A DNA stretch of 27,828 nt from CAJQHK01 sp038142525 (lineage in GTDB: Bacteria > Pseudomonadota > Alphaproteobacteria > Rickettsiales > UBA1997). The position numbers were made by a program, and so were the translations under genes. The DNA lies in assembly GCA_038142525.1 (NCBI GenBank), contig JAYQKE010000005.1:1-27828 (forward strand), read 5' to 3'. Position 1 is the stretch's first letter. Each line of letters opens with the position of its first letter. Shown piece by piece: positions 7,582 to 17,339 of the stretch. The notes beneath the pieces were generated by a model. It was not told where the DNA came from. It did no database searches and saw nothing but the letters and a program-made list of their open reading frames with translations.

Positions 7582-9087
7582 TTGACGCTGCAAATTAAAT
7601 TATCAAAAACAGATTTTACCAAAGGCAAGCAATGCTCAAAAGCATTGTGGCTAAATTATTATGAGCCAGATTTAAAACCTGGCCTTGATGATAAAACCAG
7701 AAATATTTTAGAAACTGGTGAGGAAATAAATGAGTTAGCAAGAAGCTATTTTAAAGATGGAATTAATGCCACAATTGATGATTATTTTGATATTTTTAAA
7801 GCATCTGAATTTACCAAGGAATTAATCTCTCAAAATCATCAAATCATATTTGAAGCAACGGCAATTGAGAGTTATGATAATTCTCATGCAAGAATTGATA
7901 TTTTACAAAAAAATGAAGATGGGGCGAGCTTCAATTTAATTGAAGTCAAAGGCTCTACAAAAGCAGAAAAATATCATATTGATGATCTAGCCTTCCAATA
8001 TCATATTTTCACCAAGGCAGGATTTAAGATTGATAAATGCCTACTAATGCTAATCAATAATGAATATCGCTTAAAAGGAAAAATAAACCCTCAAGAATTT
8101 TTTAAATTTGAAGATATCACCGATCAGGTTCTAGAAAAGCAAAATGAAGTTGAAGCTAAAAAGCAGGAATTAATCAAAATCTTAAATAATCAAAATCAGC
8201 CAAATATTACAATTGGTGATAAATGCTTTAAGCCTTTTGATTGTGAATACCAAAAACATTGCTGGAAAAACATCCCTGATTATTCAATTTTTAATGTTTG
8301 TCACAGAAAAACAACCGCTGAGAGAATTGCCGATGAAATTAATTCTTATGATGTTAATGATATTGATGTAAATAATTATGAAAAAGGCATTAAAAAATTA
8401 GATATTATTTGCCATCAGGAAAATAGAACTCACATTGATAAAGAAAAATTAAGTGAATTTTTATCTACCCTAAAATATCCGCTCTATTTTCTTGATTATG
8501 AATCATTTAGTTTAGCAATTCCAATCTTACAGAATACTAGACCATATCAGCAAATTCCTTTTCAATTCTCGCTTCATATTCAAGGCAAGCCAAATGGTGA
8601 ATTAAAGCATTTTGAATTTTTGCACCAAAATAATAGCGATCCCAGAAAAGATCCTAGGGAAGATTTTATTCAAAATTTAATCAAATATTGCCAAAATGAT
8701 GGCTCCATCATCGTTTATAACCAAACATTTGAAAAACTTCGAAATAAAGAATTGGCTGAAGATTTTCCAAAATACGCCAATCAATTATTAAGCCTAAATG
8801 ATCGAATAATTGATTTAATGATCCCTTTCCAAAAAAAGTGGATATATAGCCCAAAACAACAAAGCTCCAACTCAATCAAAAAAGTCCTCCCTGCATTTAC
8901 CAACTTAAATTACCAAGATCTAGAAATTAAAAGTGGTGGCGATGCCATGGATATTTATGCTGATTTTATCAAAGGCAAAACAAGCCTTGAGAATAACTTG
9001 GTTAAAAACCTGCTCGAATATTGTAAATTGGATACTTATGCCATGGTTAAGCTCCTTGAAGAGCTGTTCAATTTTGTCAAAAAATAG
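7582..9087 (+). CDS. DUF2779 protein: Cas4-like Fe-S nuclease fused to DEDD exonuclease-like domain
   Basis: The protein has 501 residues. The N-terminal half resembles Cas4/AddB-type PD-(D/E)XK nucleases: E91, D106 and E121-V-K123 form the metal site, and DLAFQYHIF (136-144) supplies the conserved glutamine motif. Four cysteines, C18, C215, C221 and C227, sit where these enzymes bind a 4Fe-4S cluster. The C-terminal half (about 300-500) has YFLDYESF with D305 and E307, VYNQTFEK (N380), D411 and YCKLDTY with D484, the layout of a DEDD 3'-5' exonuclease fold. I assign it to the DUF2779 family, whose biological role is not established. It probably processes DNA ends. The start is the TTG at 7582, because the ATG at 7565 is closed after six codons. 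The gene is intact in a region where many are broken. Confidence 0.75.
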   Translation: MTLQIKLSKTDFTKGKQCSKALWLNYYEPDLKPGLDDKTRNILETGEEINELARSYFKDGINATIDDYFDIFKASEFTKELISQNHQIIFEATAIESYDNSHARIDILQKNEDGASFNLIEVKGSTKAEKYHIDDLAFQYHIFTKAGFKIDKCLLMLINNEYRLKGKINPQEFFKFEDITDQVLEKQNEVEAKKQELIKILNNQNQPNITIGDKCFKPFDCEYQKHCWKNIPDYSIFNVCHRKTTAERIADEINSYDVNDIDVNNYEKGIKKLDIICHQENRTHIDKEKLSEFLSTLKYPLYFLDYESFSLAIPILQNTRPYQQIPFQFSLHIQGKPNGELKHFEFLHQNNSDPRKDPREDFIQNLIKYCQNDGSIIVYNQTFEKLRNKELAEDFPKYANQLLSLNDRIIDLMIPFQKKWIYSPKQQSSNSIKKVLPAFTNLNYQDLEIKSGGDAMDIYADFIKGKTSLENNLVKNLLEYCKLDTYAMVKLLEELFNFVKK

Positions 9088-9116
9088 AAAATAAAAAAAC
9101 AGATTTTCATTTTCTC

Positions 9117-9145
9117 TTGCTTTCTATCTAATTCCCTCTTATTCT
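9117..9145 (+). promoter_or_regulatory. Possible promoter of the type I restriction-modification operon
   Basis: TTGCTT (9117-9122) and TATTCT (9140-9145) are 17 bases apart in the only gap before the operon, ending 40 bases upstream of the helix-turn-helix gene. The -10 box is imperfect and the region is very AT-rich, so this is weakly supported. Confidence 0.3.
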
Positions 9146-9185
9146 ATTACTTTTTAAATCAAACTAACAAGGCACTGTCTCATTC

Positions 9186-9368
9186 ATGGCAAAAAAAGAC
9201 GATATAATGACAATTAAGGAATTGGCTAACTATCTAAAAATCGCAGAAAAATCTGCCTACCGCTTTGCGTCAGAAAAGAAAATACCAGGTTTTCAAATCG
9301 GCAATGCTTGGCGATTTAGCAAAAAGGAAATTGATTCCTGGATAGAAAAAGAAAGTAAAACTAAATAA
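9186..9368 (+). CDS. Excisionase/MerR-like helix-turn-helix protein
   Basis: The 60-residue protein reads TIKELANYLKIAEKSAYRFA, then PGFQIGNAWRFSKKEIDSW, the typical winged helix-turn-helix of the excisionase family (HTH_17). Similar proteins often precede or follow type I restriction-modification genes and are thought to regulate them. Here the gene ends three bases before the hsdM start, so the two are co-transcribed. It could also be a leftover element excisionase, but no integrase is nearby. Confidence 0.8.
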   Translation: MAKKDDIMTIKELANYLKIAEKSAYRFASEKKIPGFQIGNAWRFSKKEIDSWIEKESKTK

Positions 9369-9371
9369 ATT

Positions 9372-11063
9372 ATGGATCACACTTATCACAACAAAATAGT
9401 TAATTTTATATGGTCGATTGCAGATGACTGCCTAAGGGATGTTTTTGTAAGAGGAAAATATCGTGATGTAATTTTGCCAATGTTCGTATTAAGAAGATTG
9501 GATTGTTTATTAGAGCCAACAAAAGAAGCTGTTCTTGAAGAGGTAAAATTTCAAAGGGAAGATGCTGATTTACCCGATCTTGATCCTGATGGCTTAAAAC
9601 AAGCATCAGGTTACATTTTTTACAACACATCCCAATTCACCCTTAAGTCACTTCTTGGCAATCCATCAAATTTAGAGCAAAATTTTAAAACCTATATTGA
9701 AGGATTTAGTCCAAATGTAAAAGAGATAATCGAAAATTTTGATCTAGCGAATCAGGTTAGAAAGATGGTAGCCTCAGATGTTTTATTCGATGTAATAGAA
9801 AAATATGTTTCGGAAGAAATAAACCTCAGTCCAAATGAAGTTAAAAAAGCTGATGGCAAAATTTTGCCAGCCTTAACTAACCTTGGTATGGGTTATGTAT
9901 TTGAAGAGTTAATCAGAAAATTCAATGAAGAGAATAATGAAGAAGCTGGAGAGCATTTTACCCCGAGAGAAGTAATAAAATTAATGACTCACATTATTTT
10001 TGATCCAATCAAAAATAATCTTCCTCCTGTTTTAACAATTTATGATCCCGCTTGTTACTCTGGTGGAATGTTAACCGAATCTCAAAATTTCATTATTGAT
10101 CCTGAAGGATATATTAAATCGACATCAGATATTTATTTATATGGTAAGGAATCTCAACCAGAGACTTTTGCCATTTGTAAATCTGACATGATGATTAAGG
10201 GTAATAATCCAGAGAATATCAAACTCGGCTCAACTCTTGCTACCGATGAATTTTCTCATATGAGATTTGATTTTATGCTTTCAAATCCTCCTTATGGTAA
10301 ATCTTGGAAAAGTGATCAAAAATATATCAAAGATGGCAAAGAAGTAATAGACTCAAGATTTCAAGTTAGTTTAAGAAATTTCTTTGGTGAGGTAGAAATG
10401 GTTGATGCCACTCCAAGATCTTCTGATGGTCAGCTGTTATTCTTGATGGAGATGGTTAATAAAATGAAGTCAAGCAATAGCAATTCTATTGGCTCTCGTA
10501 TTGCATCAGTTCATAATGGCTCTTCTTTATTCACTGGTGACGCTGGAGGAGGAGAAAGTAATATTCGCCGTTATATTATTGAAAATGACTTGCTTGAAGC
10601 AATAATACAGCTTCCAAATAACCTCTTTTATAATACTGGCATCACAACTTACATTTGGATTTTAAATAATAATAAAAGCGAAAATCGCAGAGGAAAGATA
10701 CAGCTTATAAATGCTTCAAATTACTATCAAAAATTACGCAAAAATCTTGGTGAGAAAAATTGCGAATTAAGCGATAATCATATTGATGAAATAACCAATA
10801 TTTATCTTAAAGCACCTCAAGATAAAATTTCCAAGATTTTTGATAATAGGGATTTTGGATATCACAAAGTGACAATTGAAAGACCGCTTAGAAAAGCGGT
10901 TAAATTTAGTGATGAGAATATAGAAAAACTAAGATTTATTCCAAATATAAAAGATGTGATGGCCTATATTTATGAACAATATGGCGATAAGGTCTATAAG
11001 GAACCTCTGATTTTCCTATTTAATTTTGTCTATTTTTTCATTTTTCAGAAAAAATTTTTATAA
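9372..11063 (+). pseudogene. hsdM: Type I restriction-modification DNA methyltransferase subunit, 5' part (cut by IS)
   Basis: An N-terminal helical domain (about 1-165) precedes the N6-adenine methyltransferase domain. EAGEHFTPREVIKLM leads to SAM motif I, DPACYSGGM (225-233), and then to the catalytic motif IV NPPYG (304-308). HsdM methylates adenine at the site chosen by HsdS and is also needed for restriction. The true coding sequence stops at TAT AAG (10995-11000). The last 21 residues of this frame are encoded by the inserted IS. The rest of hsdM lies at 12352-13068. Motif I normally has G where Y229 stands (DPACGTGG or DPACGSGG), which might harm cofactor binding. As it stands the protein lacks its C-terminal helical region. 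Confidence 0.9.
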
Positions 11064-11115
11064 TTTGGATAAAGATTGCTAATTTTGTTAAAAATTAACA
11101 ATCTTTATCCAAATT
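11062..11115 (-). terminator. Long hairpin at the 3' end of the transposase transcript
   Basis: The arms 11062-11086 and 11091-11115 are 25 bases each with one mismatch and a four-base loop. Read on the minus strand, the mismatch becomes a G-U pair, so the stem is complete in the transposase mRNA. A run of Ts on that strand follows a few bases later. It may end transposase transcription or shield it from read-through of hsdM. Confidence 0.5.
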
Positions 11116-11195
11116 TAGGCATTATTTGTGGTAATTTCTCTAGTTTCTTGTCTAATTTTACCATTTTTGGCTAAATTAGACACATTTATCCCTTG

Positions 11196-12158
11196 TTACG
11201 CTGTATTTGGTAGTATTTTTCTAACCATATAGAGATTAGCAAGGGATGATAGCATTTGTAATTGATTAGTATTCTTTTGTAAACCATTATATCTAACCTT
11301 TCTATAGCCCCAAAGATGCTTTATAATTTGAAATGGATGTTCAACTTTAGCTCGAACTGATGAAAATTGTTTATTCCTCTTTTTTTGCTTATTTGAAAGT
11401 TTTTTGTTAGATTTAGCTCTATTGGTTATACCATAAAATATATTGTGATTCCTACAAAATCTTTTTATTGCCTTATCATCATAGGCCTTGTCACCAAATA
11501 AAGAAGTTTCATCACCATGTAATAATTCCTCTGTTTTAGTAGAATCATGATCTTTAGCTGTCGTCGTGACAATAGAATGAATAATTGGCTTACCCTTAGT
11601 TTGCACACCAATATGAGACTTCATGCCAAAATAATAATTCTTCCCTTTCTTGGTAGAAGACATCTCTTGGTCCCTTTTCCTCTTCTTGTTTTTTGTACTA
11701 GTTGGAGCAGATATTAATGTCGCATCAGTTATCGTACCCTCCTTCAACAAAAGATCATTCTCTTCAAGATATGAATTTACCTCGTTAAATATAATCGACG
11801 ATAAATTATGCTTTTCCAATAAATGACGGAATCTCAATATCACAGTCTCATCCGGAACATTATCAATACCAATATCAATATTTAAGAATTTTTGAAAACT
11901 TATTCTATCATATATAGCATCCTCCATAGCTGGATCACTAAGACCAAACCACTGCTGTAACAAATGAATCTTAAATATTAATAATAAATCTGTCACCTTC
12001 CTGCCACCGTAATCACTAGTACCATTAGGATAAAAAGGCTCTATCTTATCAATCAATCTTTGCCATGGAATAATATCCGTCATTTGATTAAGAAACTTCT
12101 CCGCTCTTAATTTTCTACCAGAAATTGCTAATGAAAAAAATGAATGCTGGGTTGCCAT
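11196..12158 (-). CDS. IS5-family DDE transposase
   Basis: The 320-residue protein catalyses cut-and-paste movement of the surrounding element. The N-terminal domain carries FGLSDPAMEDAIYDRISFQK, typical of IS5 transposases. The DDE catalytic residues are D145 in GTITDATLI, D223 in LFGDKAYDD and E273 in RAKVEHPFQ, with the conserved YFGMKSHIGV between the first two. The length is normal, and no stop or frameshift is present, unlike the interrupted host gene. Transcription runs opposite to hsdM. Confidence 0.93.
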   Translation of the reverse strand: MATQHSFFSLAISGRKLRAEKFLNQMTDIIPWQRLIDKIEPFYPNGTSDYGGRKVTDLLLIFKIHLLQQWFGLSDPAMEDAIYDRISFQKFLNIDIGIDNVPDETVILRFRHLLEKHNLSSIIFNEVNSYLEENDLLLKEGTITDATLISAPTSTKNKKRKRDQEMSSTKKGKNYYFGMKSHIGVQTKGKPIIHSIVTTTAKDHDSTKTEELLHGDETSLFGDKAYDDKAIKRFCRNHNIFYGITNRAKSNKKLSNKQKKRNKQFSSVRAKVEHPFQIIKHLWGYRKVRYNGLQKNTNQLQMLSSLANLYMVRKILPNTA

Positions 12159-12351
12159 AATTATATATTTTATTTGAATTTAATATATCAATAATAAGCA
12201 AAAAAGCTAGATAAATCAAGCTTTTCTGGCTATTTTTATCAAATAAATTCAAACAAAATTTTATAAAATAACTTTGCTAAACTTTGGCAAAAATAACAAA
12301 ATTAAACAGTTTCAAATCTATAAATTAGATAATTGGTTTTTCAGAGGTTCC

Positions 12352-13068
12352 TAAGGATTTAAAAGATTATAGATCGCAAATAGAGGAATATTTAGAAAAA
12401 GAAGAAATTTCATTAAAACCAGCGCAGAAAAAATCTTTATTTAGCTCCCAGTCTTGGCAAAAGCAACTTGATCTTATGAAACAAGCAGAAGAACTACAAA
12501 AAATTATTGGCGATGATTTATGGCTTAACTATAATGAGTTTTTAATAAAATTTGAAAAAACCATAAAGAATCAAAAAATCAAACTATCCCCAAAACACAA
12601 AAAACAAATTTTAGATAGCATTAGCTTCATAGATGAAAATAGCGCCAAAGTAATCAAAAAATTTATAAATTTTCATCAAAGCAATTAAGTGATTTAATGG
12701 ATAAAATTGGTTGTAGTAAAGATCATCTAGCAGATTATGGCTATTTTAAAGGTAAAGATGAAGGAGAATATATCGAATATGAAACTGACAGCAATTTAAG
12801 GGATTTTGAAAATATTCCTGTACAAGAAAATATTCACGAGTTCTTTATAAAAGAAGTGAGGCCTTATGTTGATGACGCTTGGATAGATATTTCTAAAACA
12901 AATATTGGCTATGAAATAAGCTTTAACAAACATTTTTACGAAGCAAAGCCTCTTCGCTCCTTAGAAATTGTAACTAAAGAGATTTTAGAAATAGAAAGCC
13001 AAAGCGATGGGCTTCTAAAGAAACTGGTTGGTTTGACCGATAATTTAAAATTTAAGGGAAAATCATGA
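12352..13068 (+). pseudogene. hsdM: hsdM 3' part separated by the IS, with a further frame break
   Basis: After the IS the interrupted frame continues as KDLKDYRSQIEEYLEKEEIS and on to 12688, where it stops early. Adding one A to the six-A tract 12656-12661 joins it to the next frame as KVIKKIYKFSSKQLSDLMDK. That frame carries the HsdM C-terminal signature: GYFKGKDEGEYIEYETDSNL, ENIPVQENIHEFF and VRPYVDDAWID, then IGYEISFNKHFY. This region contacts HsdS in the complex. The fragment has no start of its own near the IS, and internal ATGs could only give pieces. The end overlaps hsdS by four bases (ATGA). Confidence 0.88.
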
Positions 13069-14355
13069 GTTTAGCAAATTATCAAAAATATGAGAAATAT
13101 GTAGATAGCGGGGTTGATTGGATTGGAGATATTCCTGAAGGATGGGAGGTTAAGAGATTAAGGGCATATTTTAAAGAAAGAAAAAGTATAGTTTCAGATA
13201 AGGATTATCTTTGCTTTATCAGTTACAAAGAATGGGATAGTTTATCAACTAGAGAATGCTTCAAAAAACAACGATGGAAATAAAAGAAAACTTGTAAAAC
13301 GAGGAGATTTTGCAATAAATAGTCGCTCAGATAGGAAGGGCTCAAGTGGTATATCCTATAAAGATGGTTCAGTATCTTTAATAAATATTGTTTTACGCCC
13401 CGAACATATAAACCCAAATTTCTGCCAATACTTATTAAAATCCAATGGCTTTATAGAGGAGTTTTATAGAGTTGGTCATGGAATAGTTGCTGATTTATGG
13501 ACTACAAGATATGATGCTATGAGTTCTATTATGTTATCAGTTCCAGATAAAACAACACAATCACGCATTGCTGATTTTTTAGACCAAAAAACCTCTGAAA
13601 TTGATCAAGCAATAGAAAAGAAAGAAAAGCTCATAAATCTTCTAAAAGAGCAAAAAGATATCATCATTCAAAAAGCAGTCACACAAGGTCTTGATCCTAA
13701 TGTTAAAATGAAGGATAGCAAAGTTGATTGGATTGGCGAAATTCGGTTCATTGGGAAGTTAAAAAACTATTTGCGCTTTGCCGTTTTGTTAACCAAAATT
13801 CAACTTTCTGAAAAAGACCAAATTGATTTAGCAAATTAAATATGTTGATATTGCAATATGGTAAGACTTACAAGGTTGATGAAATTGATGATTTACGAAT
13901 TTTATGTAAATGAAGAGTTTTACAAGGAATCGCAAGTAGTAAATTTTGGCGATGTTATTTTTATTTCAACCTCTGAAACGATAGAAGATTTGGGGCATTC
14001 GGCAATTTATAATAGAGATGATGTTGGCTTAGTAGGTGGGGAGCAGATTCTAATTAAACCAAATAATGATTTGCTAGATCCTAATTATATTTACTATTCA
14101 AGCAAGGTATTTTCAAAAGAGCTTAAGAAATATGCTACTGGAATAAAGGTCTTTAGGTTTAATATTAATGACTTGAAAACTATATACACAGTCCTTCCGC
14201 CCAAGGAAGAGCAAAAGCAAATAGTAAACTTTGTAAAAGAGGTAGAAAAACAGATTCTTAAGTTAATCAACTCAACCGAGCTAGAAATAGAAAAACTAAA
14301 GGAATTTAAACAGGTTTTAATCGCAAATGCAGTAACAGGAAAAATTAAAATTTAA
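13065..14355 (+). pseudogene. hsdS: Type I restriction-modification specificity subunit, several frame breaks
   Basis: HsdS recognises the DNA target through two target-recognition domains joined by coiled coils. The first half begins YVDSGVDWIGDIPEGWEVKR and, after an extra base in the T3 at 13210-13212, continues as SVTKNGIVYQLENASKNNDG and SRSDRKGSSGISYKDGSVSL. The central helix follows (QSRIADFLDQKTSEIDQAIE), ending QKAVTQGLDPNVKMKDSKVD. The second half begins WIGEI and loses frame at 13744 (a missing C), then at least twice more before 13910. It is open again from about 13905 to the stop at 14355, including the last helix EKLKEFKQVLIANAVTGKI. The reading frames as written give only pieces, so either the gene is dead or this stretch is poorly assembled. 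Confidence 0.85.
13104..13744 (+). repeat. Direct repeat at the start of the two hsdS halves
   Basis: The sequence GATAGC-N3-GTTGATTGGATTGG-N-GA occurs at 13104 and again at 13714, encoding DSGVDWIGD and DSKVDWIGE. It marks the internal duplication of HsdS, where each half begins with the same motif. Such repeats are known to allow exchange of recognition domains. Confidence 0.7.
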
Positions 14356-14357
14356 TT

Positions 14358-17339
14358 ATGATAAAAACTAGTGATACAACGGAGAAGGCTTTAGAAAATT
14401 TGATTGAAAGATCATTGATTGCTGGTGGTTATGAATCTTCTGATAATAAAGATTATAACCCAGAATTTGCTTTGGATGAGAAGAAATTTTGGCAATTTTT
14501 AGAAAATTCACAAAAAAGTGAATTAGATAAATTATCTGATCGTCATGATTATAAAAGACTGATAATTGAAAGGCTAAATCGCAAAATTAAAAAAGATGGA
14601 ATTTTAACCATTTTAAAAAAGGGATTATCAATTGATGATGCCCATTTCAATCTTTTTTACGATGCTCCATATAATAGTTTAAATCCTGATTCTGAAAAGC
14701 TATTTGCTAATAATATTTTCTCTATTGCAAGACAAATTCATTACTGCGCAACCAATATCAATTTATCAATTGATATGGTGCTTTTTATTAATGGCCTAGC
14801 TATTGCAACTTTTGAGTTAAAAAACCCTTGGACAGGTCAAAATATTTATCACGCAAGAAAACAATATCAGGAAGATAGAGATAAAAATGAGCCTTTATTT
14901 CAGTTTGGAAGATGCTTAGTGCATTTTGCTGTTGATACTGAAGAAATTTTTATGACAACCAAGCTTGATGGTAAAGGAACTTATTTCTTGCCATTTAACA
15001 AAGGAAATAATCATGGTAAAGGTAATCCTCCAAATTCATCTAGTCACAAAACAGCTTATTTATGGCAAGAAATTTTAACTAAAAAAAGCCTAACTAATAT
15101 TATTAAGAATTTTACCAAACTTGTTGAAGAAGAAGATAAAGAAACTGGTAAAAAGAAGAAAATTCTATTTTTTCCACGCTATCATCAATTGGATGTGGTT
15201 AGAAAAGTTTTAGATGATGTTAAAGATTTTGGTATAGGCAAAAAATATTTAATTCAACATTCTGCTGGCTCTGGAAAATCAAATTCAATTACTTGGCTTG
15301 CTTATCAATTGGTTGAAACTTATGACAAAAGTGGAAAATCGAATATTTTTGATAGTGTAATTATTGTAACTGATAGAAGGATTCTTGATAAGCAACTAAA
15401 AGAAAATATCAAAAATTTTTCAGAGGTTAAAAATGTTGTTGCCCATGCTTACAATTCATCAGAGCTAAAAAAATCTTTAGAAAATGGCAAAAAAATTATA
15501 ATTACCACTATTCAGAAATTTCCTTTTATTGTTGATGGGATTAGTAATTTATCAAATAAGAAATTCGCCGTCATTATTGATGAGGCTCACTCTTCACAAA
15601 GCGGAGTAGCTTCGCACAAGCTAAATAGCGTGATTTCTTCAAATGGTGAACAGGAAGATTTGCCAGAGGATTTGCAGGATAAAATTATTGAAGCAATGAA
15701 TAGAAGAAAAATGGGTAATAATGCCTCTTTCTTTGCTTTTACTGCCACTCCAAAAAATGCTACTTTAGAAAAATTTGGAATTAAGAAAGAAGATGGAAAA
15801 TTTTATCCTTTTCATCTTTATAGCATGAAGCAAGCAATTGAAGAAGGCTTTATTTTAGATGTTCTTGCCAATTATACCACATATCGCAGCTATTATGAGA
15901 TTCAAAAATCAATAGAAGATAATCCAGAATTTAATACCAAAAAAGCACAGAAAAAACTAAGGAGCTTTGTCGAATCCCACGCTAGCACCATTGAAGTAAA
16001 ATCAAATATCATCATTGATCATTTTGTAAGTAAGGTATGGAAAAACAAAATGAAGGGGCAAGCAAAAGCCATGGTTGTTACTCGAAATATAGAATCAGCA
16101 ATTAGATATTTTTTAAGCATTAGAAAGGCGATTCAAGATCTCGGACTGCCATTTAAATCAGTTTTGGCCTTTACTGGAAAAAAAAGTTGTAGATGGAATT
16201 GAGTATAATGAAGATATTGCAAATGGCTTTCCAGGAAATGACATAGCTAAGGAGTTTAAGAAAGATGAAAATAAAATTCTAGTTGTCGCCAATAAATTCC
16301 TAACAGGTTTTGACGAGCCTTTTCTTTGCACAGCATGTATGTTGATAAAAAATTGCAGGGAGTTTTAGCTGTTCAAACATTATCACGCTTAAATAGATGT
16401 AATCATAAATTAGGCAAAAGAGATACATTCATTTTGGATTTTTACAATAGCGTTGATGATATCAAAAATGCCTTTGACGATTTTTACACATCAACTTCAC
16501 TTAGTCAGCCAACCGATGTTAATGTTTTGCATGATATTAAAGATGCGCTTGATAATACAGCAATTTATGAAAATGACGAAGTAAAAGAATTTAATCAATT
16601 ATTTTTTAATAAGGCTGATGCTGAGGAATTGTCGCCACTGATTGATAATGCAGTATCAAAATTTGATCAAGAATTAAGCGAGGAACAAAAAGCAGATTTC
16701 AAAATTAAAGCAAAACAATTTGTCAAAATATATGCACAAATTTCCTGTATTGTACCTTTCAATAACACTGATTGGGAAATGCTTCATTGGTATCTCAAAT
16801 TCCTAATACCAAAGCTCAAAGTAAGAGATAAAGAAAATGAAGAAATAGATGATCTGTTAAATAGCATCGATCTATCAACTTATGGTCTAGAAAGAGTAAA
16901 ACTGAATTATGCAATTGGTTTAGATTCTTCTGAAAGTGAGATTGATCCACAAAATCCAAATCCAAGAGGAAGTCATGATAATAATGAAAAAGATCAGCTA
17001 GATCAAATAATCTATAATTTTAATGAAAGATTTTTTGCTGGATGGGATGCTACACCTCAAGAGCAAAGAGTAAAATTCATTAATATTGCTAAACATGTGA
17101 TGAGCGATCCAAATTATGAGGATAAGGTTCTAAACAATTCTGACGAGCAAAATCGTAAAATCGCCTTGGAGGATATGATTAAAAAGGCTGTTAACAATGA
17201 GAGAAGAAGGGAGTTAGATTTATACAAGAAATATGCCTCGGATGATGAATTTAAAAAGGCTTTCGATTCTAGCGTGATGAGAATATTATCACAAAATCCA
17301 GAAGCCTTAAAACAAATGTTATTAAAATTTAATGAATAA
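14358..17339 (+). pseudogene. hsdR: Type I restriction endonuclease/translocase subunit, two frame breaks
   Basis: The first 614 residues are open: an N-terminal nuclease domain with D139, E153 and K155 in the pattern LSIDMVLFINGLAIATFELK, then an SF2 motor with Walker A SAGSGKS (302-308), IIDEAH and FAFTATP. The frame breaks at an eight-A tract (16178-16185). Seven As give FTGKKVVDGIEYNEDIANGF and on to VANKFLTGFDEPFL. One base is then missing near 16323-16331, before HSMYVDKKLQGVLAVQTLSR, the conserved helicase motif VI region. The remaining 337 residues form the C-terminal helical domain. With both corrections the protein is about 990 residues, normal for HsdR. HsdR translocates and cuts unmodified DNA. 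The start is two bases after the hsdS stop. Confidence 0.88.

Larger units (their letters stand above)
11000..12351 (-). mobile_element. IS5-family insertion sequence inserted in hsdM
   Basis: The element is 1352 bp, bounded by terminal inverted repeats GGAACCTCTGA (11000-11010) and TCAGAGGTTCC (12341-12351) that match at 11 of 11 bases and then less well inward. The flanks carry the same three bases, TAA (10997-10999 and 12352-12354), a TNA-type duplication as known for IS1031-like members of the IS5 family. Removing the element plus one TAA rejoins hsdM in frame as YGDKVYKDLKDY. It encodes a single transposase on the minus strand, opposite to hsdM. Intact ends and an open transposase suggest a recent insertion that could still move. 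Confidence 0.9.

Noticed and set aside
9406..9630. 74-codon minus-strand frame inside hsdM
   Set aside because: Antisense to well-matched HsdM codons, with no family resemblance.
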